A stretch of DNA of 37,361 nt. Source: DATESG01 sp035270925. Its GTDB lineage: Bacteria; Bacillota_I; Bacilli_A; RFN20; CAG-826. Below are positions 32,149-37,361 of this stretch, one piece after another (position 1 is the first letter of the stretch; every line of letters begins with the position of its first letter). The notes beneath the pieces were generated by a model. That model made no database searches, was not told the DNA's origin, and was given only the letters and a program-made list of their open reading frames with translations. Made by a program: the position numbers and the translations under genes. Where the stretch lies: contig DATESG010000017.1 in the NCBI GenBank assembly GCA_035270925.1, forward strand, positions 1 to 37,361, read 5' to 3'.

Positions 32149-33774
32149 ATGAACGTATCTTTATATTTACAAACGAAAATCAAAAACGCCTTAGATAAAC
32201 TTCAAATCGAATTTGATTTAAGCAGTATTGTCATCGAACGAAGCAAAGATGCAGTTCATGGTGATTATGCCTCAAATATCGCGATGCAGTTAACAAAATT
32301 GTTAAAGAAAAACCCTCGTGAAATTGCCAAAATGGTGATTGATAATCTCGAACTCCAAGACATTGAAAAAATTGAGATTGCAGGCCCGGGTTTTATTAAC
32401 TTTTTCATGGAAACAACTTATTTAGCCTCGGCGATTAATGATATTTTTCTCGCCGGCAAAGATTATGGCCGTCTCCTCGAAGCGAGTAGAGAAAAGATTA
32501 ACGTTGAATTTGTCAGTGCTAATCCAACTGGGGAATTACATTTAGGCCACGCTCGGATTGCGGCGATTGGTGATGTGATTTGCCGTCTATATGAAGCGCG
32601 GGGATATGAAATTACCCGAGAATATTATGTTAATGATGCTGGCGTCCAAATAAATAATTTGGCGCGCTCAATTTATAATCGCTACCTTGGCCTATTTGGC
32701 ATTGAACGTCCTTTCCCAGAAGATGGTTATCACAGTCCCAAAATTATCGATGTTGCGAAAGTAATTAAAGATGAAGTTGGTGATAAATATCTTGAAGATG
32801 AGACTAACGGTCTCATTTATATGGAAAAGCGCGGTGTGGAAATTGAACTCCAAGGCATTATCGATGATCTCGCTTTATTCAAAGTGAAATTTGATGTTTT
32901 TTCTAGTGAAGTTGCAATTAGAGCCGATCAAAAAGTCGAAAAATTTGTCGCTAAATTAGGTGACAAAGTTTATGTTGATGGTGAGGCTACTTTTCTTAAA
33001 ACAAGTGAGTTTGGCGATGATAAAGACCGCGTGATTGTAAAATCAAATGGAGATTTTACTTACTTTACCCCGGATATTGTCTATCACCTTGATAAGATGA
33101 GTCGGGGCTACGACAAGTTAATTGACGTTTTAGGGGCGGATCATCACGGTTATATTGCGAGAATGAAAGCTGCCTTAATGATGTTTGGCTATCCTAGTGA
33201 TACGCTTCATGTCGAACTTATTCAAATGGTCCGCCTCATTCAAAACGGCCAAGAGGTTAAAATGAGCAAACGCACAGGTAATGCAATTACCTTACGTGAA
33301 CTCGTCGAAGAAGTTGGTGTTGACGCCGTCAGATATTTCTTTGTCGCACGGGCGGCTAGTGGTCATCTTGACTTTGATATCGATTTAGCCAAGGAGGCTT
33401 CGACCGCTAACCCACTATATTACGCGCAATACGCTCACGCGCGGCTTGCGACGGTTTTAGAAAACACTCACAAGTATGGACTAGACGAATTGGGCACTAA
33501 TCTTCATCGACCTGAAGAAAAAGAGCTCTTAAAACAATTAATTGATTTTGCGCTTACTGTTGAAGAAGCGGCAATCACAAGAGCTCCTTATAAGGTCGCA
33601 ACGTATATTCAAAGGCTCGCAAGTTTAATCCATACGTTCTACACAGAATGTCGGATTCTTGACCCTGAAGATCTGGCCACAACCAAATCAAGACTTGCGC
33701 TTGCAAAGGCTAGTTTGATTACGATGAGCAATGCCCTTGAGTTACTTGGGGTTAGCGCCCCAAACAAAATGTAA
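32149..33774 (+). CDS. argS: Arginyl-tRNA synthetase
   Basis: Class I aminoacyl-tRNA synthetase. The N-terminal additional domain covers about residues 1-110. The HIGH motif is HLGH at 131-134 in NPTGELHLGHARIA, and the KMSKS motif is KMSKR at 371-375. A C-terminal DALR anticodon-binding domain ends in SNALELLGVSAPNKM. The 541-residue length is typical. The argS-rpoE order is the Bacillus arrangement. Confidence 0.97.
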   Translation: MNVSLYLQTKIKNALDKLQIEFDLSSIVIERSKDAVHGDYASNIAMQLTKLLKKNPREIAKMVIDNLELQDIEKIEIAGPGFINFFMETTYLASAINDIFLAGKDYGRLLEASREKINVEFVSANPTGELHLGHARIAAIGDVICRLYEARGYEITREYYVNDAGVQINNLARSIYNRYLGLFGIERPFPEDGYHSPKIIDVAKVIKDEVGDKYLEDETNGLIYMEKRGVEIELQGIIDDLALFKVKFDVFSSEVAIRADQKVEKFVAKLGDKVYVDGEATFLKTSEFGDDKDRVIVKSNGDFTYFTPDIVYHLDKMSRGYDKLIDVLGADHHGYIARMKAALMMFGYPSDTLHVELIQMVRLIQNGQEVKMSKRTGNAITLRELVEEVGVDAVRYFFVARAASGHLDFDIDLAKEASTANPLYYAQYAHARLATVLENTHKYGLDELGTNLHRPEEKELLKQLIDFALTVEEAAITRAPYKVATYIQRLASLIHTFYTECRILDPEDLATTKSRLALAKASLITMSNALELLGVSAPNKM

Positions 33775-33775
33775 A

Positions 33776-33818
33776 AAAACGATATTTTGCTTGTATTACA
33801 AGCACTAAATCGTTTTAA
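33776..33818 (+). terminator. Two-part terminator after argS
   Basis: An outer stem AAAACGAT (33776-33783) with ATCGTTTT (33809-33816) encloses an inner hairpin GCTTGT/ACAAGC (33789-33794/33798-33803). It is followed closely by the -10 of rpoE. Confidence 0.6.
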
Positions 33819-33824
33819 TATAAT
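33819..33824 (+). promoter_or_regulatory. -10 element of rpoE promoter
   Basis: Consensus TATAAT. Predicted +1 is 33831. The -35 region falls in the argS terminator and is a poor match. Confidence 0.5.
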
Positions 33825-33830
33825 CAAGCA

Positions 33831-33857
33831 ATGAAAGTGATACTTATTATTAAATAA
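33831..33857 (+). CDS. Possible 8-codon leader ORF upstream of rpoE
   Basis: An ATG at the inferred +1 opens the frame MKVILIIK and stops with TAA at 33855-33857, 13 bases before the rpoE start. The end of this frame forms a hairpin, ACTTATT/AATAAGT (33842-33848/33853-33859), touching the rpoE SD GAGGA. It may be chance; there is no SD of its own and translation would be leaderless. Confidence 0.25.
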   Translation: MKVILIIK

Positions 33858-33870
33858 GTGAGGATAAATT

Positions 33871-34254
33871 ATGAGTCCAAGAGCCACATTAGAAGTCGCC
33901 TACGATATTCTATCAAACGATCAACACCCCCTACCATTTTATGAACTATGGGAAAAGGTTTGTGGAAGCCAAGATTTCAGTAAAGATCAATGCTTTAATC
34001 TTCTCTCGCGTTTCTATACGAACTTAACTCTTGATGGTCGCTTCGTTAATTTAGGCGACAACATTTGGGAGTTAAGAGTTCATCTTAAATCAAGCGAACT
34101 TAAACTTGAATTAAACGAAGTTTATAGTGATGTTGATGAAGCCGATGAAGACATTGAAGAAAAAACATTACTTCTACAAGCTGGTGAAGTCACCGTCGAT
34201 GAAACCGGATTAAAGCTTGATGAAGACAACGAAGAAGAAACTGAACAAGAATAA
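33871..34254 (+). CDS. rpoE: DNA-directed RNA polymerase delta subunit
   Basis: Bacillota-specific RNA polymerase subunit that raises transcription specificity and recycling. The N-terminal HARE-HTH domain (about residues 3-70) contains the family stretch LTLDGRFVNLGDNIWELR. The C-terminal third is highly acidic (Asp/Glu runs from about residue 92 to 127), as expected for delta. The 127-residue protein is shorter than Bacillus delta (~173) mainly in the acidic tail. SD GAGGA is at 33860-33864. The terminator stem starts inside its last codons. Confidence 0.92.
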   Translation: MSPRATLEVAYDILSNDQHPLPFYELWEKVCGSQDFSKDQCFNLLSRFYTNLTLDGRFVNLGDNIWELRVHLKSSELKLELNEVYSDVDEADEDIEEKTLLLQAGEVTVDETGLKLDEDNEEETEQE

Positions 34255-34268
34255 TGTTCAGTTTTTTC
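34239..34268 (+). terminator. Terminator of rpoE, overlapping its coding end
   Basis: AACTGAAC (34239-34246) pairs with GTTCAGTT (34256-34263), followed by TTTTCC. The 5' arm is in the Glu-Thr-Glu-Gln codons of rpoE. Confidence 0.75.
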
Positions 34269-34314
34269 CTAATTACACACAAAAAGGGGTAATGCCCTTT
34301 GATTGGAGTTTTTT

Positions 34315-35091
34315 ATGTTTGAACTAGAACTAAAAAGGGCGCTCGAAGTCGCCCAAATCGTCCGTCCACAAATTATGGAAATTTACGAAGGTGATTTTGA
34401 AGTTGAAATAAAAGAAGATAATTCACCAGTCACTCAGGCTGACTTACTCGCTGATAGAATTATCACTGAATTTCTTTCATTTCACTTCCCAACCTATGCT
34501 TTTTTAACCGAAGAAAGTGAAGATAATCCTTCACGTTTCACGAACGACTATGTGTGGATCATTGATCCGATTGATGGGACTAAAGACTTTGTCGGAAAAG
34601 ACGGCGAATTTAGTGTTAATATTGCGCTTAGTTATAAGCATGAAATTGTGTTAGGAGTGATCTTAGCACCAGTTACTAATGTCGTTTATTACGCGACTAA
34701 AGGCCAAGGGGCTTTTAAAATTGAAAACGGTCTAACAAGTCCAATTCACGTCAATAATAAATTAAATAATTTAACCGTTGTGACTAGTCGCTACCACCTC
34801 CATCAAACCGAAAAAAACATGATTGCTAAACACGCGGATAAAATTTCACATCAAGTTACGATTGGCGCGAGCCTTAAGGCTTGCATTATTGCTGAAGGTA
34901 AGGCTGAGTTATCATATAGATTTAGTGATGGAACTAAAGAATGGGATATTGCCCCCGGACAAATAATTGTCGAAGAAGCGGGCGGAATATTTGTTAAACC
35001 AGATCTAACAAGGTATTCTTATAACAGAAAAGATGTTCGTAATCGCGAGGGTTATATAATTACCAATCGCAAAGAGAATATTCTCTTATAG
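34315..35091 (+). CDS. cysQ: 3'(2'),5'-bisphosphate nucleotidase, CysQ-like (inositol monophosphatase family)
   Basis: Mg-dependent phosphatase likely to hydrolyse 3'-phosphoadenosine 5'-phosphate to AMP. Family motifs: DNSPVTQADLLAD, LTEESED, the metal site WIIDPIDGTKDF, and EWDIAPGQIIVEEAGG near the end. The 258-residue start at 34315 (MFELELKRALE) is preferred over a TTG at 34303 because GGAG at 34305-34308 is a well-spaced SD. A 5'-nucleotidase follows 10 bases later, so the two likely act together in nucleotide turnover. Inositol-1-phosphatase is the main alternative. Confidence 0.85.
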   Translation: MFELELKRALEVAQIVRPQIMEIYEGDFEVEIKEDNSPVTQADLLADRIITEFLSFHFPTYAFLTEESEDNPSRFTNDYVWIIDPIDGTKDFVGKDGEFSVNIALSYKHEIVLGVILAPVTNVVYYATKGQGAFKIENGLTSPIHVNNKLNNLTVVTSRYHLHQTEKNMIAKHADKISHQVTIGASLKACIIAEGKAELSYRFSDGTKEWDIAPGQIIVEEAGGIFVKPDLTRYSYNRKDVRNREGYIITNRKENILL

Positions 35092-35101
35092 GAGACTAAT
35101 A

Positions 35102-36505
35102 ATGAACTTTAAAAAACATCTAACATTATTTTTGCTGACCGGTTTAGTTGTGGGCTGTGGACCAACTTCACAAGAGGTTACACTCGATTTGTTCGCGCTC
35201 AATGATTTTCATGGCGCGATTCACCCACAAACAGGAAACCCCCAAGAATATGGTATTCATAAAATCGCTAGTTATTTAAAGGCTAAGGCAAGTCAAAATC
35301 CTGGTGGGACCATCAATATGGACTCTGGCGACATTTGGCAAGGGACTGCCGATAGTAACATCACTAAAGGCCGGATCCTTGTTGAAATGTTCAATAGTCT
35401 TGATTGGGCCGCCTCTTCGCTTGGCAATCATGAATTTGATTGGTATGACACGGGGATTGCCGCGAATAAAGAAGTCGCCGAGTATCCTTTTTTAGGTGCG
35501 AATATTATTAACCGTGAAACAGGAAAGTTAGCTGATTATATTGTTGATGATGCTTCAGTGATGATTACTAGAAACGGCGTCAAAGTTGGCATAATTGGCA
35601 CGATTGGCAGTGCGCTTGAAAGTTCAATCATTGCTAGCGCGGTTGGTGATTATTCATTTGAACCCGTCACTAATTATGTAATTGCCGAATCTAATGCTTT
35701 AAGAAATGCTGGGGCGCAACTAATCGTGCTCTTAACACATGACTCATTAACGGGCTATACGAAGTCTAGTGAATATGGACCAATCCTTGAGCCTGATAAC
35801 GCTAAACCTTATGTTGATGTTGTTTTTACCGGACACTTTCATCTTCAACAAAACGAATTAATTAATGGTGTGCCCATTTTACAAACAAATGGCAATGGCA
35901 AACAAGTAATGCACGTGAACCTCAGTGTCAAAGGTAAAAAGGTAGTCATCAATAATCACGAGCTAGTCGATAGTGAATTATCAACCTATCAAGAAGAACC
36001 AACAATCGCCGAGATTTATGCGCGCTATGAAGGTGAAATCAATTTGATTAAAAGCGAAGTGTTAGGAAACTTAACGACCACAATGGAAGATGCTAAAATT
36101 GCCAAACTTGCTTCTAAAGTTATGCTTATGGAAGCCAACAAACAATTTAGTGCTGATATTGCTGTACATAATACAGGTGGAATCCGCGAAACACTCAAAG
36201 CCGGCACGATTACTTATGGCGATATCTATAAGTCACTTCCGTTTGATAACACTGTCGTCGTTATTGAAGATGTCCTCGGAAGCGTAATTAACGCCGTTAA
36301 ACAAGGTAATGAATATTATTACCGTGATGGGCTTGATTGGATTGATAGCGATGAAACTTACACACTCGTCACCATCAACTTTATTAGTGAAAATAATAGC
36401 AATCTTGCTTACTTCCCACAGTCCACCTTAGAAAATGTTTTTGTACGTGATTTACTCGCGGACTACTTTAGAAGCAATGGCACGGTCGATCCAAGTTTAA
36501 TCTAA
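35102..36505 (+). CDS. Lipoprotein 5'-nucleotidase / 2',3'-cyclic phosphodiesterase family
   Basis: Secreted nucleotidase anchored to the outer face of the membrane. The signal peptide has a basic start, a hydrophobic core and a lipobox ending VVGC with Cys19 as the lipidation site. The N-terminal metallophosphoesterase domain has ALNDFHGA, SGDIWQGT, LGNHEFDW and FTGHFHLQ. The C-terminal 5_nucleotid_C domain has HNTGGIRETLKAG and SLPFDNTV. The 467-residue length is compact. It would dephosphorylate external nucleotides for salvage. It lies 10 bases after the CysQ-like gene and ends at a terminator shared with the converging NifU gene. Confidence 0.9.
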   Translation: MNFKKHLTLFLLTGLVVGCGPTSQEVTLDLFALNDFHGAIHPQTGNPQEYGIHKIASYLKAKASQNPGGTINMDSGDIWQGTADSNITKGRILVEMFNSLDWAASSLGNHEFDWYDTGIAANKEVAEYPFLGANIINRETGKLADYIVDDASVMITRNGVKVGIIGTIGSALESSIIASAVGDYSFEPVTNYVIAESNALRNAGAQLIVLLTHDSLTGYTKSSEYGPILEPDNAKPYVDVVFTGHFHLQQNELINGVPILQTNGNGKQVMHVNLSVKGKKVVINNHELVDSELSTYQEEPTIAEIYARYEGEINLIKSEVLGNLTTTMEDAKIAKLASKVMLMEANKQFSADIAVHNTGGIRETLKAGTITYGDIYKSLPFDNTVVVIEDVLGSVINAVKQGNEYYYRDGLDWIDSDETYTLVTINFISENNSNLAYFPQSTLENVFVRDLLADYFRSNGTVDPSLI

Positions 36506-36521
36506 AAGTTATGAGCAAATT

Positions 36522-36555
36522 AAAAGGGACCGATTAAATTAATCAGTCCCTTTTT
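36522..36555. terminator. Bidirectional terminator between the nucleotidase and NifU genes
   Basis: AAAAGGGAC (36522-36530) pairs with GTCCCTTTT (36546-36554). A single C-A mismatch separates it from an inner GATT/AATC (36532-36535/36541-36544). A-rich and T-rich flanks suit both directions. Confidence 0.88.
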
Positions 36556-36576
36556 AAATGTCTATATATTTAGTCG

Positions 36577-36804
36577 CTATTCAACGAGGATTACGCCGAC
36601 AACGCCGGGAACTTCTTCCATGAGCAATTCTTCAACCCCGTATTCAAGCGTGGTATCAACGAAAGCACATCCGTTACAGGCTCCGCCCATCTTGACAAAT
36701 ACATAACCATCTTCAAAATGGTCAAATTCGATATCACCACCATGGCGATTAATATAGGGCCGTATAACGTCAATTTTTTCTTTAATAAGTGCTTCAATAT
36801 CCAT
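36577..36804 (-). CDS. NifU C-terminal domain protein (Fe-S scaffold/carrier)
   Basis: A 75-residue single-domain NifU-like protein that would bind and pass on a [4Fe-4S] cluster. The motif GGACNGCAFVDTTLEYGVEELL holds the cluster pair Cys43 and Cys46. The length fits the Bacillus YutI-type small NifU. Possible clients in the window are ferredoxin, MiaB and Nth. It is a single-gene unit with its own promoter, and shares a terminator with the lipoprotein nucleotidase. The minus-strand GAGG SD is 6 bases before the ATG. Confidence 0.94.
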   Translation of the reverse strand: MDIEALIKEKIDVIRPYINRHGGDIEFDHFEDGYVFVKMGGACNGCAFVDTTLEYGVEELLMEEVPGVVGVILVE

Positions 36805-36825
36805 AACTATCCTCTATTCCTCACG

Positions 36826-36834
36826 ATTATAGCA
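36826..36834 (-). promoter_or_regulatory. Extended -10 promoter of the NifU-domain gene
   Basis: On the minus strand TGCTATAAT includes a consensus TATAAT (36831-36826) and an upstream TG. Predicted +1 near 36819 leaves a 15-base leader containing the GAGG SD. Confidence 0.65.
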
Positions 36835-36866
36835 CCATCATAACTAAATTTAAAATCATATGATAA

Positions 36867-36896
36867 ACAAAAAAAGCACCATAGATGCTTTTTTTA
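36867..36896 (-). terminator. Terminator of the tRNA gene cluster
   Basis: On the minus strand AAGCATC pairs with GGTGCTT (one G-T pair) around a 3-base loop and is followed by a long T-run, just past the tRNA-Leu 3' end. Confidence 0.85.
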
Positions 36897-36900
36897 GAAG

Positions 36901-36987
36901 TGGTGCCCGGAGCCGGACTTGAACCGGCACGGTATCGCTACCGCAGGATTTTAAGTCCTGTGCGTCTACCTATTCCGCCATCTGGGC
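36901..36987 (-). tRNA. tRNA-Leu (anticodon TAA)
   Basis: 87 bases including an encoded CCA. Anticodon loop CTTAAAA is closed by CAGGA/TCCTG; a long variable arm and the T-arm GCCGG-TTCAAGT-CCGGC are present. The acceptor stem GCCCAGA/TCCGGGC has one A-C mismatch at the fifth pair. Last gene of the five-tRNA cluster. Confidence 0.93.
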
Positions 36988-36989
36988 GA

Positions 36990-37065
36990 TGGTCTCCCGT
37001 ACAAGATTTGAACTTGTGACACCTTGATTAAAAGTCAAGTGCTCTACCGACTGAGCTAACGGGAG
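36990..37065 (-). tRNA. tRNA-Lys (anticodon TTT)
   Basis: 76 bases including encoded CCA. Acceptor CTCCCGT/ACGGGAG is fully paired; anticodon stem CTTGA/TCAAG holds loop CTTTTAA. It is only two bases from tRNA-Leu. Confidence 0.96.
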
Positions 37066-37076
37066 GTAATATAAAA

Positions 37077-37152
37077 TGGCTGGGGCACCTAGATTCGAAC
37101 TAGGGGAATGACAGAGTCAAAGTCTGTTGCCTTACCGCTTGGCGATGCCCCA
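37077..37152 (-). tRNA. tRNA-Gln (anticodon TTG)
   Basis: 76 bases including encoded CCA. Acceptor TGGGGCA/TGCCCCA with a U1-A72 end typical of tRNA-Gln, discriminator G. Anticodon stem ACAGA/TCTGT with loop CTTTGAC. Confidence 0.96.
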
Positions 37153-37160
37153 ATTTAGAA

Positions 37161-37244
37161 TGGTGGAGGAGGGCGGATTTGAACCACCGAACCCGAAGGA
37201 ACTGATTTACAGTCAGCTGCGTTTGGCCACTTCGCTACTCCTCC
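37161..37244 (-). tRNA. tRNA-Tyr (anticodon GTA)
   Basis: 84 bases including encoded CCA. Acceptor GGAGGAG/CTCCTCC, anticodon loop CTGTAAA within CTGA/TCAG, and a long variable arm (class II), as in bacterial tRNA-Tyr. Confidence 0.96.
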
Positions 37245-37265
37245 ATTGGTAAGTTGCATACAAAG

Positions 37266-37341
37266 TGGTGGATGTTGAGGGGCTTGAACCCCCGACCTCC
37301 GCCGTGTAAAGGCGATGCTCTCCCAGCTGAGCTAAACATCC
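37266..37341 (-). tRNA. tRNA-Val (anticodon TAC)
   Basis: 76 bases including encoded CCA. Acceptor GGATGTT/AACATCC; anticodon stem TCGCC/GGCGG with loop TTTACAC. First complete tRNA of the cluster in the window; the operon probably begins beyond the right edge. Confidence 0.96.
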
Positions 37342-37361
37342 GGGACCGCCGCTATATGCTT

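Noticed and set aside
34283..34300. Hairpin AAAGGG/CCCTTT before the CysQ-like gene as a second terminator
   Set aside because: It is not followed by a T-run until after an SD sequence, and the stem is weak; the rpoE terminator just upstream explains termination.
36591..36797. Second minus-strand frame within the NifU-domain gene
   Set aside because: Out-of-frame shadow; the other frame has the conserved CxxC motif, the SD and the promoter.
1..37361. CRISPR arrays, insertion sequences, prophage or integrated elements
   Set aside because: No spaced direct repeats, transposase, integrase or phage genes were seen; the tRNA cluster shows no duplicated tRNA 3' end that would mark an attachment site within the window.
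37342..37361. Possible next tRNA at the right edge
   Set aside because: The last 20 bases do not show a recognisable CCA/T-arm start, so nothing is called.

Overview
The window is an AT-rich, gene-dense chromosomal segment from a low-GC Gram-positive bacterium (Bacillota; a Bacilli-type or Mollicutes-adjacent lineage). Gene order supports this: cmk-der-gpsA-hup, dnaD-nth beside recU, gpsB-rnpB, pgsA-cinA-recA-rny-ymdB-miaB-ymcA-mutS-mutL-miaA, and argS-rpoE are all Bacillus-like clusters. The genetic code is standard: TGA ends the small membrane protein before cmk, mutL and the first ABC ATPase, and TGG is used for Trp, so this is not a code-4 mycoplasma. The exact taxon cannot be fixed from the sequence alone.

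Layout. 1-1049: the 3' end of an FMN riboswitch, its terminator and ribU, converging on a ferredoxin gene. 1164-4827: a small tail-anchored protein, cmk, der, gpsA and hup. 4888-10178: a short, apparently leaderless tRNA nucleotidyltransferase gene, then glnA, glmS, dnaD and nth. 10173-11491 (minus): a DEDDh exonuclease and recU. 11548-14440: gpsB, RNase P RNA, pgsA, cinA and recA, with no terminator seen between them. 14489-18842: RNase Y behind an unusually long structured leader, then ymdB, miaB and ymcA. 18862-25913: mutS, mutL, miaA, fhs and a DUF951 gene. 25915-30566: a three-gene FtsX/MacB-type ABC system, the least familiar part of the window. 30602-34268: a cold-shock gene, ychF, argS and rpoE. 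34315-36555: a CysQ-like phosphatase and a lipoprotein 5'-nucleotidase, converging on a NifU-domain gene. 36867-37341 (minus): five tRNA genes (Val, Tyr, Gln, Lys, Leu), each with an encoded CCA.

Most genes are housekeeping: DNA replication, repair and recombination (dnaD, nth, recU, recA, mutS, mutL, hup), RNA maturation and decay (rnpB, rny, ymcA, miaA, miaB, cca), translation GTPases and synthetases (der, ychF, argS), envelope precursors (gpsA, pgsA, glmS, gpsB) and nitrogen/C1 metabolism (glnA, fhs). No transposon, phage, CRISPR array or defence locus is seen.

The less ordinary signals are architectural: five gene junctions share the same 8-base ATGnnTAA overlap; rnpB is embedded between mRNA genes; rny has a leader with mutually exclusive hairpins; several terminators double as coding sequence or carry the Shine-Dalgarno (SD) sequence of the next gene; two transcripts look leaderless; and the tRNA nucleotidyltransferase is about half the usual length.
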